Source: Oxyruncus cristatus (Eukaryota; Chordata; Aves; Passeriformes; Cotingidae). From it: DNA of 64,000 bases. Positions within the stretch are counted from its first letter, which is position 1. The number at the start of each line of letters is the position of its first letter. A program made the position numbers and the translations under genes. The notes under the pieces were generated by a model. It was not told where the DNA came from. It saw nothing but the letters and a program-made list of their open reading frames with translations, and ran no database searches. Below, piece by piece: positions 49,580-63,973 of this stretch. The stretch spans positions 4,349,957-4,413,956 of the forward strand of contig VXAY01000172.1 in assembly GCA_013399855.1 (NCBI GenBank). Direction: 5' to 3'.

Positions 49580-52268
49580 ATTATTTAATAAGAAAGAGTC
49601 TTTAATTTGTAAAAACAGAGGAAGCTGATGGGTCTCTAAGATCATTAATTTCTTGAAGGAGACAAATTAGAGATTGTTATCCAAGTGTTTCTCATAACAG
49701 AAGAACTTAGAAGGTTACTTTGAAGCACACATGAACTCTCAAAAGGAAAATGCTTTTTAAGTGATCCATAAGTAATTTGCAGAACCTACTGCCACAGAAT
49801 GACTTGGCAGTCAAGTGAACTTCAAAAGTAGTGAGATAAATTAATGGGAAAACAATCCACCCAAACCAATCTGAACACCATGTTGCAGACGCAGGCTTCT
49901 ACCTGGGAAGTCCCTAAAAGTACGGGTAGTCAGAACTTAGGAGGCTGTATCACTGAAAGCAGCCCTGGTTCTTTTCCTAATTAGCAGTTAGATAAAATCA
50001 GAGATGCAATAATAGGGGCTAATTGTCTTTTGTAGCCACCTGTTGTGCTTTGGGCAGTTTTGGGTTAAGCTGATTGTTTTTCCTGTAAGTCTGTCGGTGA
50101 GGTATATGTAGTTCGGAAATGCATGGCTGTAATGGATATTTGAGCAGTCTAGATTGGCACACCTTTCATATAAAAGACGTTGGGGCACTATGGCTTCAAA
50201 ATGTGCAGTGATGATATAAAGCCCTGAAAACATTTTACACCGGGATCTGTATCAAACTTGGTCTTGCTAGACTATCTAAACAGGTGTGTTGCTCTGGGTA
50301 GAGCATTCATCCAGTGCAAGAAACTATGATAAAACATGAATGGTCCCCAAAAATTATATTGATCCAATGCTGTATCATGTGATGCCTCACGGGAGAGCAT
50401 GTTCCCATTTTTGGGTACCAGGACTTGTGATGGAAGTTCTTAGTCCACTGAAATGTAACAGTGCTCAAAAGGTATTCAGTCGGCACTGTATAATGCAGCA
50501 CACTAGGGTTTGGAAGTCAAAGGAATCTCTGTGTTGTGTAAATTATGAAATCAGTATGAGGGATGGTTCTCACATGCTTCTTAGTCTGATATGTTGCTTC
50601 CTATACTGATGGAAACTCTCAGTATCAGTGCTGCTGTATTTGCTCTTGCCAAGCTGTACCTGATGTACAAATGTAGAAGCTTTATCCTTCCAACACAAAG
50701 GAAAATTAAACTTTCTTCCTTCTCCCTTTCCCCATCCTTTCTGCTTGTTCACTAGGATTGAAAATTCGACATCTTTGATGTCTGCCTTTCTGGTATTAAA
50801 AAAAAAAGTAAAAAAAGAAGTTAAAATGAAAGAAGTTTAAAGTCTATGTAGAAATACTCCAGCTGGCTTTCTGTTGACAACCCTGGGTGGTGGAAATGGC
50901 TTGGGTGCAGCAGCAAGATCCCTGTGGCTATGGAGATGCAGATGTGGACTTTAAAATGGTAACTTTGTGCATCTGAGATTTGAGAATGGCCAACTGGAAA
51001 CAGTGGATTTCAGTTGAGATCCCATCATGAAAAGTCAATGATCTGGTTAATCAAGCATTGATATTTTGTAATTTCTGTTCATAGCAAGTGACTTCTATGG
51101 GCACTGTTTAGCAACAAAAATTTAATTTGCAAGCTATCAGTGTCTTTTGGGGCTGAAAAAAACATTAGTGTTGTAAAATACTGTTCCTCTGCAACAGACT
51201 GCCCACAAGGAAAATGGTTCTATTCTGACCTACTGCGGAATATATTTATGTAAGTAGTGATTGTTGGACAACTCGTCAAGAATAAACTATTAGTTAGGTA
51301 AAATGCTCATTTTTGCTCTGCAGTGTTGCTTCCTTTGTTGTTCTTTCGTTAGACAGCAATTATTACTATAAGGATCATGATTATAAAATAAGTCCTGCTT
51401 TAAAGTTTCAGAAAGAAATGATAACTTATATTCCTTGAAATATTTATTGCAAGCTTAAAAATACTTATTCTTGATGTGTACCAATTAATTTAATGACTTA
51501 ATTATGTCTGCAATAGTGATATAACTAAACAGAAATACATTTTGTAGTAAGAATTTACAGTAGGTGAAACTGCTGAAAAAGGAAATGTTTCCTATTTCTT
51601 GAGGCTATAAAATGTCACTAGTGGCAAGTTTGTTTATTTTACCTGCTAGAACTGAATTTTTCAAGAATGACATTTATGAAATGTATAGTTGTACAAACAT
51701 GATGGATACTTGACTCTTAATTTTTTGTTGCTACAGTGAAAGTTTTATAACTGTAAGTGTAATTTCTTTAATTATTGAATTATCTGTTATACAAAATTGT
51801 TTTTATTGGAGTTAATTTGATCCAGAACAATGCATGGGCATTTTTTCTTGGTGTTTTAAAATGACTGTTTTTAAGAAGTCCATTTGCTTGCCTAACTCAG
51901 TAGAGGAACATTTGGGGAAACTCTCATTATAAATTTTGTCTAATGCATGTTTGTCTTCACTAAATAGTTGCAGCACTAAAAATAATTGTGTTTGCCATCT
52001 ATCTAAGGCGATAATGTTACTGATACTGTGGATTTTGCATTCTCCCTAATGGTCTAAAATTTACAACTCTGCTGTGTGCTGAAGTGCCTGGGGTGTCTGC
52101 TGAAGATTAAATTGTGGCCTGACTGAATGATAGAGCTTGAGCAAAGCAACACAGATCCTTTTCTAATTTACTGCTTAGATCAAATAAGTGATTGAATCAA
52201 TTTACTGTGTAATGTATATGAATATCATTGTTTCATGAATATTGACAAAAATCTTTTTAAACTTGCAG

Positions 52269-52386
52269 CAAGTAGTGGCAGCAATAAATGCAGGAATCAT
52301 ACCTTTAAGAAACACATCTGCTCAGATCAGTCACTGGGACTTGGGAAGTTCCTTCTTCTTTGCTGGCACTGTTATTACCACCATAG
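52269..52386 (+). CDS. KCNK2: KCNK2 (TREK-1) exon 3: cap and first pore helix
   Basis: This 118-nt exon continues in frame from exon 2 (...[16 protein letters not shown]...) and covers residues 105 to 144 of the 411-residue form. It encodes the second cap helix, the N-glycosylation sequon N119-T-S, His126 (the main extracellular pH sensor) and the first pore helix ([12 protein letters not shown]). It ends at the first selectivity filter T-I-G, where the glycine codon is split after its first base; the filter's F-G would come from exon 4, which is beyond the window. Acceptor and donor (atag|gtagga) are good. Compared with human TREK-1 from memory, the loop reads PLRNTSAQ instead of PLGNTSNQ, next to the glycosylated Asn. 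The other membrane helices, the second pore and the regulatory C-terminus are not in this window. Confidence 0.96.
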
Positions 52387-53369
52387 GTAGGACACAGCTT
52401 ATTATCTTTTTATAGTAAATGAGATGAAACTCTTGATTTCCAGTGTGTGCATATATTTGTTAATGGTAAATCTTCCAAATCTTCTGTTTTGAAGTAGAGT
52501 TACTTTTTAGTAGAGAGTTAGCTTTCCAGCTGCTACTTTTTAGGGCAGAAATAATAGCTGTCTGTAAGGAACCCTAACTGAGTGAGTGATTTTTCTGTAG
52601 GAAAAAAAATGTTACTGTACATTTCTGTCAGGTGACTAGAAGAGGTTGTGGAAAAATTTTTTTGAGGGAATTTTGTCAACTGTATTGTCACACGTGTTAA
52701 ATAGGGCACGATTTAAAGCACATGTGTGTTAAACCTTGACTGAGGTGTATGGAATTTCAAGTCTGTATAATCTCATTAGATACTGTTATTTTATCTAAAT
52801 TCTGAAAGAGCCACTAGACCTCTGAGCAGGTGTAAATAGGAGCAGCCTTTGGTATTTCAGTTTATTCCCTTTGACTACAATATAGTGCACATCATATACA
52901 GTTAAAAAATGTAATGTAACTCACAGCTCACAAAGCAGAATTCACAAAGGTGGATGGAAATTTGCAGCAGAAATCACCAGAAAAAAAAAATTAGACCTAC
53001 ATTATGGGAGTAATATATAAGGAATTGTTAGAATAATTACCACTACATAATATTTATATGCATACTGTGATGGAAGAGGATTTTCTCTCAAGTGTTGTAT
53101 GTACCTTTCTTCTTTCTTTATGTAGAAGTGCATAAGTACCGTATTTTTTGTGTGTGTTTGAGTACATACATGTCTATATGTATATGTATAAATATTGTGC
53201 CTATATAATGCCTATATTGTATAATATTTTTCCACATCTAGAGTAACTGAAACACAGGTTTAATGAAAACAAACAGTGAAACTCTTACCTCCCTGATTAG
53301 TAAGAAACTTACTGATTTCATAGCAGTACATCCACAAGGTCATAAAAAAATCAAGTATTGAAAAATACA

Positions 53370-53412
53370 GGTTATAACCAAAAAAAGCAAGGCTATAACC
53401 AAAAAAAAGCAA
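53370..53412. repeat. Short tandem duplication, about 21 bp
   Basis: ggttataacc plus an A-run and gcaa is followed directly by ggctataacc plus an A-run and gcaa. It is a minor duplication in KCNK2 intron 3. Confidence 0.85.
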
Positions 53413-54010
53413 GACCCTTGAAAGGATAGCTTTATGATCAGTTGTATGTTATCCTCTTCTGACAGTATTAAGCTTTATGTTTTAAACATCCATGGTTCCA
53501 TATAAAGTGCCTAATAGTTGTTTCGCTTCCCAATGTCAATAAAAATGAACATAATGAAAGTATTCAAGGAATTGAAAGTTCAAAATTCAAAAATTTCAAA
53601 AACAGTGGAACATTTTGTTTCATCATCTGTTTTTTTTTTTTTCCAAGTAAAGTTAAGGCTTTTCTAAATCTAGATGTTTCCTGATTTAATTTATTGACCT
53701 GCTTCTACCAATACATGTATGAGTCCTGCTTAGAAGAGAGCAGGGGATCTGTAAATGCATCCAGGCCTCTGGTCCACTGTCCCCAGGAGGCAAGATAACC
53801 CAATAGGAAATACATTTGAAAATTAATATTTCAGGTCATTTCTGCAAACCAGAGTTGTCAGAAGCAGGTCAAACTAGGCAACAGTAAATAATACTTGTTT
53901 CAGGTTTCATGGTAGAAACATGAGAAAAAACAGGGAAAGAAAAAAAAAAATCTTCCATAAAATGTTTTGGCTTTGGAGTAACTGTTTTTTTCCTTTTTTT
54001 TTTTTTTTTT

Positions 54011-54047
54011 NNNNNNNNNNNNNNNNNNNNNNNNNNNNNNNNNNNNN
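54011..54047. other. Assembly gap (37 N) inside a T homopolymer
   Basis: Unresolved bases lie between a run of T on the left and another on the right. The real length of the homopolymer is unknown, and 37 may be only an estimate. Confidence 0.99.
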
Positions 54048-54310
54048 TTTTTTTTCATCAGAGACCCTTTCTGATGGAAAGCTCCCAGTCAGTTGCAGTT
54101 CTGAGCATGGTTTCTTAGGGTCCAAGGACAGCGTGCTTCACACAGCATGTGAAAGCTGTGGTGTGGTTGGCATTGTCTTACTGCTGTGAACCGCGTTGCC
54201 GATGGTTCACAGGGCGTGTGGTGTGACAGCAGGTAGAGCTGTGGCGAAAAGTGCCTGGAAATGCCACTTTCCGGGGAAAATGGTGATGAGCATAACAGTT
54301 GGGTTCTTTG
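54048..54310 (-). mobile_element. Possible retroposed sequence with A-tail on the minus strand
   Basis: About 250 bases of GC-richer, CpG-containing sequence abut a long T-run on the left, which would be a poly(A) tail on the minus strand. This is the layout of a retrocopy or SINE. It contains a small stem (gtgaacc ... ggttcac, about 54,187-54,211). No target-site duplication could be confirmed, because the tail holds an assembly gap, and I do not recognise a parent RNA. It could equally be ordinary intron next to a T-run. Confidence 0.25.
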
Positions 54311-57300
54311 TATTATTATGTGCCATCAAGTGATTTTGTGTCCAGCATGGTATCTTTTCACATACGAGTAACTTTTTGAAAATTAAGGCATTCCTTCCAG
54401 TTAGGGGGCATGTGTTAACAATATAACTTGATATTTTAATTTCTCAAGGGAGGCAAAATACGGTTTATGAGCATCTCCATAGAGTTGTCACATTTCAGCC
54501 AAACACTACAGATATTTGCTATGAACAAAGACAGGATACTATAAATTAAAAAAACTTTACAGAAATAATTTGTAAATGAGATTTGATAAATATGAATAAA
54601 AATTATAAATATTATGTTCGTTAGTCTGTATAACTTAAGTACTTGAATAGAAGAAAAGGGATTACTACCATTTAAAGAAAATTATAGCTTTCTAGTGTTG
54701 CAGCAGATTCTGTAGCTTTCCAAACCTCTTATTACTATAATTTTACCTTATCATTTAGCCCACACTCTTGCTGGTGATATCTCAGAATCCAAGACATTCA
54801 AATGGAACCAATAGTCTGTTTATGAATAGAGTTTCCCAAACCTTTCTTTAATGAAAGCAAAGCCTTTCTTTATTGACAGTAGCACTTGCATCCCACAAAC
54901 ATTTGGTTTCTGGGGAGAGAGGATAATAAATAAAGCCTTTAGCATTTGCCTAAGCAATAAGTTATTGTTTTGCAGTTACTGTTATTATTGTATCTCGGTA
55001 GTGGTGAACATTGAAATGAAAAATATTGACTCTCTATTTTGGGGCTGTTGGCAGCAGACCAGAACCATCTTCTGGATCTCCTGTAAGCTGCTGAAAGGCA
55101 CTCTGATGGTGACATGTATATCTATTGAGTTTCAAAGCCAGCTCAAAAAAGCAGAGATAACAGTACAGAAGACATCTTGATATTTATTTAACATTTTTTA
55201 AGTTCTCTTATAATCCTTCATGCTATCCAATAAATGTTCTAGTGCATGATATGAAATCAATAAATTCAGGTTTAATAGAACAGAATCTGTCATACTGCTA
55301 TGAGACCCTTCCTAAGAAATGGATTTAGTTGAGAGTCAGGATCAAACAATTTCACAAGGCTTTTTTTAGAACAGATACTCCATTTTAACTTTGCATTTAC
55401 TACTGTGCTAGTGCATAGAACTTGTTTCAGGAAGGGCTATCACTGGTTATAGGTTTGACTGACTTAGCTAGGTGTTCTTGCTTGTGGATACATTTCTAGA
55501 ACAAATATACCTCATCTCAACGAAGAAATGTGAAAGAATATGAAATGTGAAAAATGAAATATATGATTATTAGTCTGTGCATATAGAATGGTTTCAGACA
55601 GTCCTTAAGAGGGAAATAGGATTACAAAATTATCTATGAAAAATATTGTTGCTTTGTTCCCTGGGATACTGTGCATGCTGCAAAGAACTAAAAAACCTCT
55701 TTTTTCTACCTGAAAATGTCGTTATCCTGTCAGTCGTGCTCTAAGACCACATGTCCAAAGAAAAGAGAGTTGAGAAGAAGAGCAAGAAAAAATGGTAACT
55801 GAATCCTAAAGCTGTGCTCAGTGATGAGGAGGAGGGGAAAACAATCTTTATGTCATCTCTTTTTATTCTAAGAGCTCATTGTTGGCACTGTGTATGATTT
55901 TTATCCTCTAGATCATTTCCTTGAATAGGTAGCTTAACTCAGAAATGAGTACACAGACACAACCTGTACATACCCCACTTCTCGCCAAACAACTTACATT
56001 TTAGGGGCCTAGAAAGTTTTATATTGGGAGCTGGTTAGAAAGGGAGACCTGTCATCCTGCAAGCTTGAGACCTGTATCTAGAAAAATGAAAAAAAAAAAC
56101 GTAGACATGCCAAGGCCTTGAGCTCAGCAGTTGTTTTTCCAAATGACTGGTGTCTCTGCACGTAAAAAAATGTGGTGCCTACTGTAATATCAGAAACTGC
56201 ATCATGAGAACCTCTACTAGGACTAGACTGCTATGGATCTTAATCTAAAATAGCTGCATTATTTCTGCCATTATTCTAGCCAGTCTATAATGACTTTTTC
56301 AAGCACTGCAAGCAGACATGTAGTGGGAAGAGTATTTATTCAGCCTCCTGGAAGATGGAGTATCTTGGATAGTAGTTGTGAGCATGCTGGGAATGCCAGC
56401 AACCCCACTGGGAGCTGTGGTTTTCCAGAATGCATCCTTTCAAACAGAGCCACATCTCACGGGGGGTGAGCTCAGGGAGCTCAGTGAGCTCCTTTAATAC
56501 CTTAGCACTGGAGGATGCAATACAGGTGCAGCCATTTCGATGTCCAAATCCAGTAGTTCCTAATAGCTGTGTCTACAAATGAAAAAAGGAAGAACACATG
56601 GTTTCTTTTTGTCCTTCTCTACTTTTGTTTTTATCAGCCCTCGATTTTCAAATCCAAACTTCTCACGTGCACTGGAAACTGAATGTCTTGAGAAGTTCAC
56701 TCATGACTAAAGTCTTTAATTTAGGTTCATGCACCTGACCATGGCAATATGGTTATATTTTTGGGGGGTCTGAAAGCCTAGCAATCATTATTAAAGAGTG
56801 CAAAAAATGTAAATATTTTTTAGAAAAAGAAAAAGGAACAAATTGTAAATATTTATGTTTTAGGGAACAGCTGTGAAGAGCAAGCAACAAGGATGGTGAC
56901 AAAAATTGACATTTTTTACTAGAAATTTGAATTTGATTGGTCAATTTTAAAGCTGCAATTAGTTACGTAGCTTCAAATGCAATTTCACTGTAAGGAATCC
57001 TTCCTTCTGTCATTTTCCTACTGCCTGGATACAAGGTTTGCTTGTGAAGGCAGGGTATTTTTAAAAAGTCTTATTACATTAATTGTTGATTTGAAACAAT
57101 AATAAAATCCTGCTGCTGAAACTGTCCCTTCTGGCACCATTTCACAGCATTTTCGAAATACAAGGTAACAGAATAATGCGTTGATAACTAAAATATACAA
57201 AATATGCTTGATATTTTGATATTTGTCTTATAAAGACAAATTCTGTTGTTAATCAAAAGTGTTACCTACCACGTCAGAGAATCAGAAAGACAGAAAGTTG

Positions 57301-60131
57301 AAAATGACATTGAAAAATTTATTCCCTTAGTTCAGAAAAGTAGGAAGCATCACATACTTCTGTTAGAACAGGTTTCTTTTTTTGTTTGTTTGTGAGAACA
57401 AGGAAGAAACGGAGTATTGAGGATGAGCATAAAAATTTCATTTTAAAATATTGCAGCTTATCAGAATATAAAGACTTGGATTTCTGTTTTTGTATTTGTA
57501 AGGGAAGAGAGGAGAAGCAAGCAAAAGAGAGCAAAGTGCAAATGCTGAGGTGATAAAGGAGAAGTTTGGAGAAAAAAATCCTAAAATAAAAAAACATGAA
57601 ATACATTTGCCAGAAAAATATTCTGATACATGACTTTTCTCCATCATATCGGTAATCAGATCTGCATTTGGGTCTGTGACTTAGATGAACTTGACTACTT
57701 GGTGGACATTGGAGTACATGGTTTCTGAGGACCTGTTTCTTTCAAGCCTTCTTCATCAAGGCAAGATCATGGATCTTATCCTCCACTAATAGTCTGGATG
57801 AATGTGCCCAGATTTCATATGGCTTCTAACAGGACTATGTGTGTGGCAAAGCAGAGTATAACCAGCTGATAGGGTCAGCTGCAGAGCAGTGCATAAAAAA
57901 GTGTTTAAGATTGATGGTCTGTGAAAATGTGGTAGTGAGAGACATGCTAAAGAGGTCACCGGGGAATGAGGTGGAAATGCTTCTTCCATCTCTTACTCTG
58001 CAGAGGACTCCACTGAAAACTCCTGCTGTCCAAGTGAGAGTCATATTGACTCTCAAAGTGTGTTAAACATGTATATCTCATCTGCTGAGATGTCAACAGA
58101 AAGTACTCTTCTGTTTGAAAAAAATCCCCTGGAGATTTCTTCAGAATTCAGTCTTTCCTCTAGATTAGTGTTGTACTTACCTTTTCATTCCTGTGCTGCT
58201 GTTCTTAATAGAAGACGTTGGAACTAAATTAGTTTTTTAGTCTCTATTTTTTCCATTCTAATTTATTTTCTTTGCTTCTTTTGTTGTGCCTTTGAAAAAG
58301 TGTCTGAATTTGACCCAGTTATTGGCTGCTGACAAATAATGGTTCAATTGTGCTCTGGAGAGGCCTGTTAGGATTTGGCAATGAAATTCTCCAAATATTT
58401 CATCTAAACTGAGCATATTCTTTCCCAGGACAGCAGCGGCTAAACAAGATTTCCTCTCTAATTATTTCTCCAAGGAACAGTGAGTTGAAAGTGTATTACC
58501 ACCATGCCCTCAATTTTGTCCTGCATTTGCTCTGGCAGTGAGAAAGAGGGCTTATCTGACTTGAATGCTGAAGAAATAATACTGTAGAAGATACAGAAGC
58601 AATAATTAGGATAGGACTTCTGGGAGCTAGAGACCCTGGGACAGGGGTGGAGAAAGGTGAAGAGCTGAAAGGAAATTATATTAGATGAAGAGCTCAGTTA
58701 GAGACATTGAGGGCTTGTATATCAGAAAAATTGAATCAAATTGAATGAGCAAATCAGAGAAAAAAATTGAACTTCACTGACCAAAATGACTGAGACTAAG
58801 AAAATGCTCAACAATGCAAAGGGTAGCTCTGAAATTGAAGAAGCACAAGTTTATGGGATGATACAGAGGCTTCATTACACAGAGAAGTGATATTTTTTTC
58901 TGCCAGCCCTGTTTTGATACACAGGTATCTGATGTGCAGGTATATGGTCAGTTGGAAGCACTTGCATATTCTACAGGCCATATTCAGGGTTTGATATTTC
59001 TGGTGATATTGTTACTTCAAGTTATCAGCTGTATTAGAAAAGCTTAGGGTGATTTAGCCTCTTAGTTGTGTAAATGTACAATGGAGTTGTACCAATGTGG
59101 TAGCATCAGTGATGTTTCATATCACTTTTCATATCTCTTTTTTTAACTTGTTTTTATTCTTTTAGTCCTGATTCAGGACACTGTCAACTATGTACTTTTC
59201 CTGTAACACCGAGTTTCTGACAATTTTTATGTTTCGGAGTATTTTGTCTGACCACCTAGAGTGCTTTTAACATTGCTGTGACTTCATTAAAAACTGGTTT
59301 TGTCAAAAAAACCTTTTTAATGTCATTGATAATCTTCCTGTTAGGCAGCACTGGCAGTTTTATTTTCATGTGGTGTCTATTTATTGCTGGATCTTGAAAG
59401 CAGGGAGGAAGATGTACCATATTTGCAGTTTGATGTACTTGCACTTTCTGAGCTTTTATCTTCCTTTTTTCTCAAGGCCTGAAAAAAGTTGTGTTAAAAC
59501 AAATTGCCAGGTATGCAGCTTTCCACACTTCATTACCTTTGGTAATTTCCTAAACAACAGACTATGCTTAATGCAGTTCTGCTTGAAACTGCAGGTCTTG
59601 CTGGGGAGTGAAAATGTCAATTCATCAGTTGTGACACAGTCCCCAATTTACACTGCAAATGAGCAGTGAAGTTTTCACAGCTTACTCTGTTAATTTTAGT
59701 GTGCTAATGAAACTGGGTTTTGTTTTCTTTATTCAGATTTCTCATCACTGACTGATCAGTACAGGGTTCCTGAGCCTTCCGATCATGTCCATTTGAATTT
59801 CCAGGTTACAAAAGTTGTTATCGATAAAGGAAAGGCTGCCAGGAAGAATTGCCAAATACAATGACACTGTTTGCAGAATGCTAGAATGAATGAACTTATT
59901 TCCTGCTTCTCTTTTTGCTTATTTTTGTAATTGCATCAGGAGTGGTGCAACCAACCGTGAGAATATCAAATTCTATAAGCAAACACAGGCACAGGATTTT
60001 GGAAAACACACAAAAAGGTGGATGTTTGATGCTTAGCTTCTACATCAGAGTCACTGAGTATGTAGGGTTTGGAGGCTAAAGAAAAAGAACCTGTTTGTAG
60101 TGTGTATATCCTCTGTTGGTAAATTTTTTGT

Positions 60132-60159
60132 GGTTTTGTTTTGTTTTGTTTTGTTTTTT
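60132..60159. repeat. TTTTG simple repeat
   Basis: About five tandem TTTTG units, continued by T-rich sequence to about 60,200. Ordinary simple repeat in KCNK2 intron 3. Confidence 0.9.
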
Positions 60160-63100
60160 CATTTGTTTGGTTTTTTGGTTTTCTTTTTTTTTTTCTTTTT
60201 GTCTGGGGGACTAACCATATAAGATTACCATGTGTTGTTGCAACCTCTTTTGAAAGTGAAGCTGACTATCTCAGCTGGAATTCCTAACTCCTGATCACTG
60301 TAGAAAATAAGGCACTTTTAAGTACCCTTAACACGAGTTCTGGGGTTTGAAGACTTGAAGATCTCTGGTTGAGAAGTTTTTGCAGATTCGGCTGAGTAAC
60401 ATACTTTTTATACCAGGTAAGAACCTGCCTAATATAAATCCCACTCTTTGCTTTTCATGTTAATCTGAAAGTAGGAAGAGGAGGTTTTCCTTCCTGGAAA
60501 CTAAGATCTGAAGAAGGTTGCTTGTGTTGCGTCACAGTTTTGTTTGATGTACATATCATCTCTACGTCTGCTCCTGAGTCCCAGGAATGCCCCTTGGCAC
60601 TCTGGCTGGTTGGAGCAGGGCAAGGGGTAGCGCTCGTGGGGCATAACTGGGCCTCAGTATTCCTGTGGCCTCCTGAATTGAGATCTGCTTGAGAAAAGGG
60701 ATAGACTCTTTGCCCCCTATTCACCCAAATGTTTTTTTGTAAACTTGGCTGTACCATTCCTAACTGCTGGAATTAACAGCTAGTTCTATTTCCATGATAT
60801 CAGAAAGTAACATTTTTCTTTCTAGAAAAGAATACTATAAGAAGTCTAAAAGACTATAGAAAGGATGTTATACTGATAGCCTAGAAGGGCTTACTTAAAG
60901 ATTTCTTGATGTGAACTGCCACCAGCATAAAATCTGATGTCCTTTGCCACTAGTATTGTGAGGTAAAATATCATTCAGGTATCACTACAATACACGGGAG
61001 TATCCATTAGCATTATATGAAAGTGTTTCTTTTTTATACAATGAGAGCACTCTATATTTTACAGACTTCTCATCATTGCCAGCAGCTTGATTCCACTAAA
61101 AAACCCCTGAAAAACCAAGAGGGAAGCTGGGTAGAAGTACAGGCAAAGGGGAAATTAACAAAATCCATTAACTTTTTTCAGTGAGGTTTTTTTTGGTATT
61201 GAATCCTCTTGTGCTTTGGAAAATCTCACCCTCTGGTGTCATCCTTTTGCAAGAGCTGTATGAATCGGTATGACTGCGAGCAAAGTTGTAGTTCACATCT
61301 CAGTGTGTGTTAGATATCCATATTTTTCAGCAGCACAAGTTTATTTCTACAGTAATGTGCATATGATCTGCATATGCTTAAGAGAAAGAGGATAAAAAAT
61401 TATAAAAAATTATTTGAACTGCTAATGCAAATATAATTATTCGGTACAATATAATAGTCTGATAACTTCAGTTTTTCATTTGGCTGAAACAGACAGTTAC
61501 AGAAGGCACAAGTTAATTGTGAGTTAATAGTAAGATAGGTAGTAAAAAAGACTTGTGCAATGAATAATTTGGGTAATAGTCCAGAAAAACCCTATATGTG
61601 CATTATCTACCTTCTCCTGGTCATGCTGAGTTTCACCAATGAATAGGTGCTTTTCCAGTGAGAAAAAATACGATGTAAGCTAAAAGAAGCATAATTGTCT
61701 GCTACATACTAGCTAAAAGCAAATAAATTGTGTGGTGATACAGCTACTAGCCTGTAAAACACATGATTTACTCTCTTTCTCAAGGTGTTCTTATATTGAG
61801 TACTAATGGTTAAAATTTTAGTTTGGGCTTGCACAGCAGGATTGAGAAGAATAACATCTTCCTTCTAGCTAATTTCCTTTGTGAAAATCATCCTATGGGT
61901 AAGGCGGGCTCTGATCGATTTTTTTGTGTCTCTACTTGGTGGGTTTTTCTAAGTGAAGCAGTCAGAAATACTCTTGGATGTTTGTAAGAAATTAGCATCT
62001 AAGTGCTTGGATTTTTGGTTCTGTAGGGACAAATCTGCAGATTGTTTTCCTGTTGTGGCTTCACTGAAGATGTGCTTTCCTTTCTTTTCTGCAGTTGTGT
62101 GGGATTCTGATTTGTTTTGCTGGACCAGTAACCAGAGCATAGAGACAGCCAAGTATAATTAAAGACAAGACATGACTTCATTTGGACATCTTTGCTGTGG
62201 TTGCTTCTTAGCAACAACACAGACTGTGTAAATTCAAGTCTCGTTTACTGGACAGAAATTTGATAGTAATCATGGTCCCAGTTAGCCTCTCTCACCTGCA
62301 GGGATCCTTGCTCAAAACCAGTTGTCAATCTGAAATCAGTAACTCAATATGCTCAGATACTGTGGGTATGGAACTATTATGTTAATATTTAGATGAATAG
62401 GTGGAAAGTATCAAGCAGTGTAAGTAGGAAAAAGAATTCCAATCTTGAGAATTTAAATACTTTATAGAATCCATCTATGCTAAGGTAGCTTTTAATGCTT
62501 TGAATATAACTGTGTTTTTCATTTCACAAAACTTGTTATTCTCTATAACATGTGTGTTTTAAGTTCTAGAATCCAGTTTTAAAACTAAATCTGGTTAAAT
62601 ATGACATGATTTTAAAATACTGGTGGTTTTTCTTATCTGCCAGAATGTCATGGGTTGCCTGAAGTTGTAACCAAATGGAAGAATTAAGTAGGCTGCTCTT
62701 AGGTCATTTCTTGTTTCTGACAGCCAGGCTCCAACTGTAACTTCTGAATAATTGCTTCCTTGTTGTCATCACCTTTTGCTGTATAGATTTTTCATCTCAC
62801 TTCCTTTCTCCAGGTGTTTAATTTTAATTAAATACCTCTCAAGAATGGATTGGCGACACTTGCTGCTTGTGGGCCTAAAAAATAAATTTTGCTGTTACTG
62901 AGGTTAGTTCCGCAAGTTAGTTCAGAAAAGTTTTTTATTTTTAATACTTGATAGTATCTTTGATACTTGAAGGATCAAGTTCCTTTTAGTATATGTTAGC
63001 ATTTTGTTAACCTGTGAAAATTTGACTGTCTGAAGAGACTGCATAGGAAGGAAATTCCCTCCTCTTCAGCTGCTGTTTCTTCTTTTCCGAATTCATAACA

Positions 63101-63973
63101 TTTTAGTTGTCTTTTTTAGCTTTTCAGCCACTGGAATTAGCTGCAGTGAGAATTATTCATTCACTTGTAATTTTTGCTGGCTTTCATTATGAAATTATAT
63201 CATTGCATCCTGTATTAGTAATGACTTGCTCAGTTTACCTGCATTCTCTGGATGGTGTGGCATGAAACAATTAGGGAAAACATGGTTAGATGGAAGGATG
63301 ACTTCAGTTCACAGGTCCTTGTGGCTTTTTTGCTGCATGATGCATCACAGCAAACAAATGATTGTGGAACCAGCATGGTGCTTGCCATCCTGCACTTGTC
63401 TCCGTGCTGTTGTGTTGTTTTGTCTGTCTTGTTTATTTAGATAACAGACTCTTTGAAGCAAGTATTTTGGGTCATAATGATAACAACATGATCAAGCATC
63501 CCAAGTGTCTGTATTGCTCAGTTTAACTGATGACATGTTAGAGAGATATCTTGCATTATGCATTTAAAACTGCTAATTTTTATTTCCTCGCTCTGCAGTC
63601 AAAAAATATTTCAGCATCAAAGTTCTCTTGGATTAAGGATCTGTACTGCTTCCAATTTGCATAATCTAATTTTAGGTGATATTTGAATACTATTTTAAAA
63701 ACCCCACAACAGACTAACTTAAAAAGACTGGAACTTTTTTCACTGTAGTGGTGGATCTTTTAATATTACTCTATAATTTTTTTGCTAAATAAATCAAGTA
63801 ATGTCAGAGGCTATTAGAACCTCTCATTTTAATGTATAAGTAGGTAAACAATCTCTGTAGGGGATAACTCCATGAATTCTAATGGCTTAAAAAGGTCTTT
63901 GATTATATATTGTTGGCACCCACTCTAAACTTATGTTGACAGTCTTAATGTAGTCTTAGATTTAGACATAAAT

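Larger units (their letters stand above)
38902..52268 (+). other. KCNK2: KCNK2 intron 2 (13.4 kb)
   Basis: Bounded by the donor gtaatc at 38,902 and the acceptor ttttaaacttgcag ending at 52,268. No other gene is recognised on either strand; open frames are at most about 100 codons with no family resemblance. It holds a 3 x 16 tandem repeat (42,736), a long hairpin (43,440), a CATA microsatellite (46,451) and a 2 x 54 duplication (49,472), each listed separately. No CR1 copy was seen in this intron. Confidence 0.9.

Noticed and set aside
56380..56440. tgggagctgtggttttccagaatgc, resembling a ZNF143/Staf-type site
   Set aside because: Spacing and several positions do not fit the consensus; not enough to call a regulatory site.
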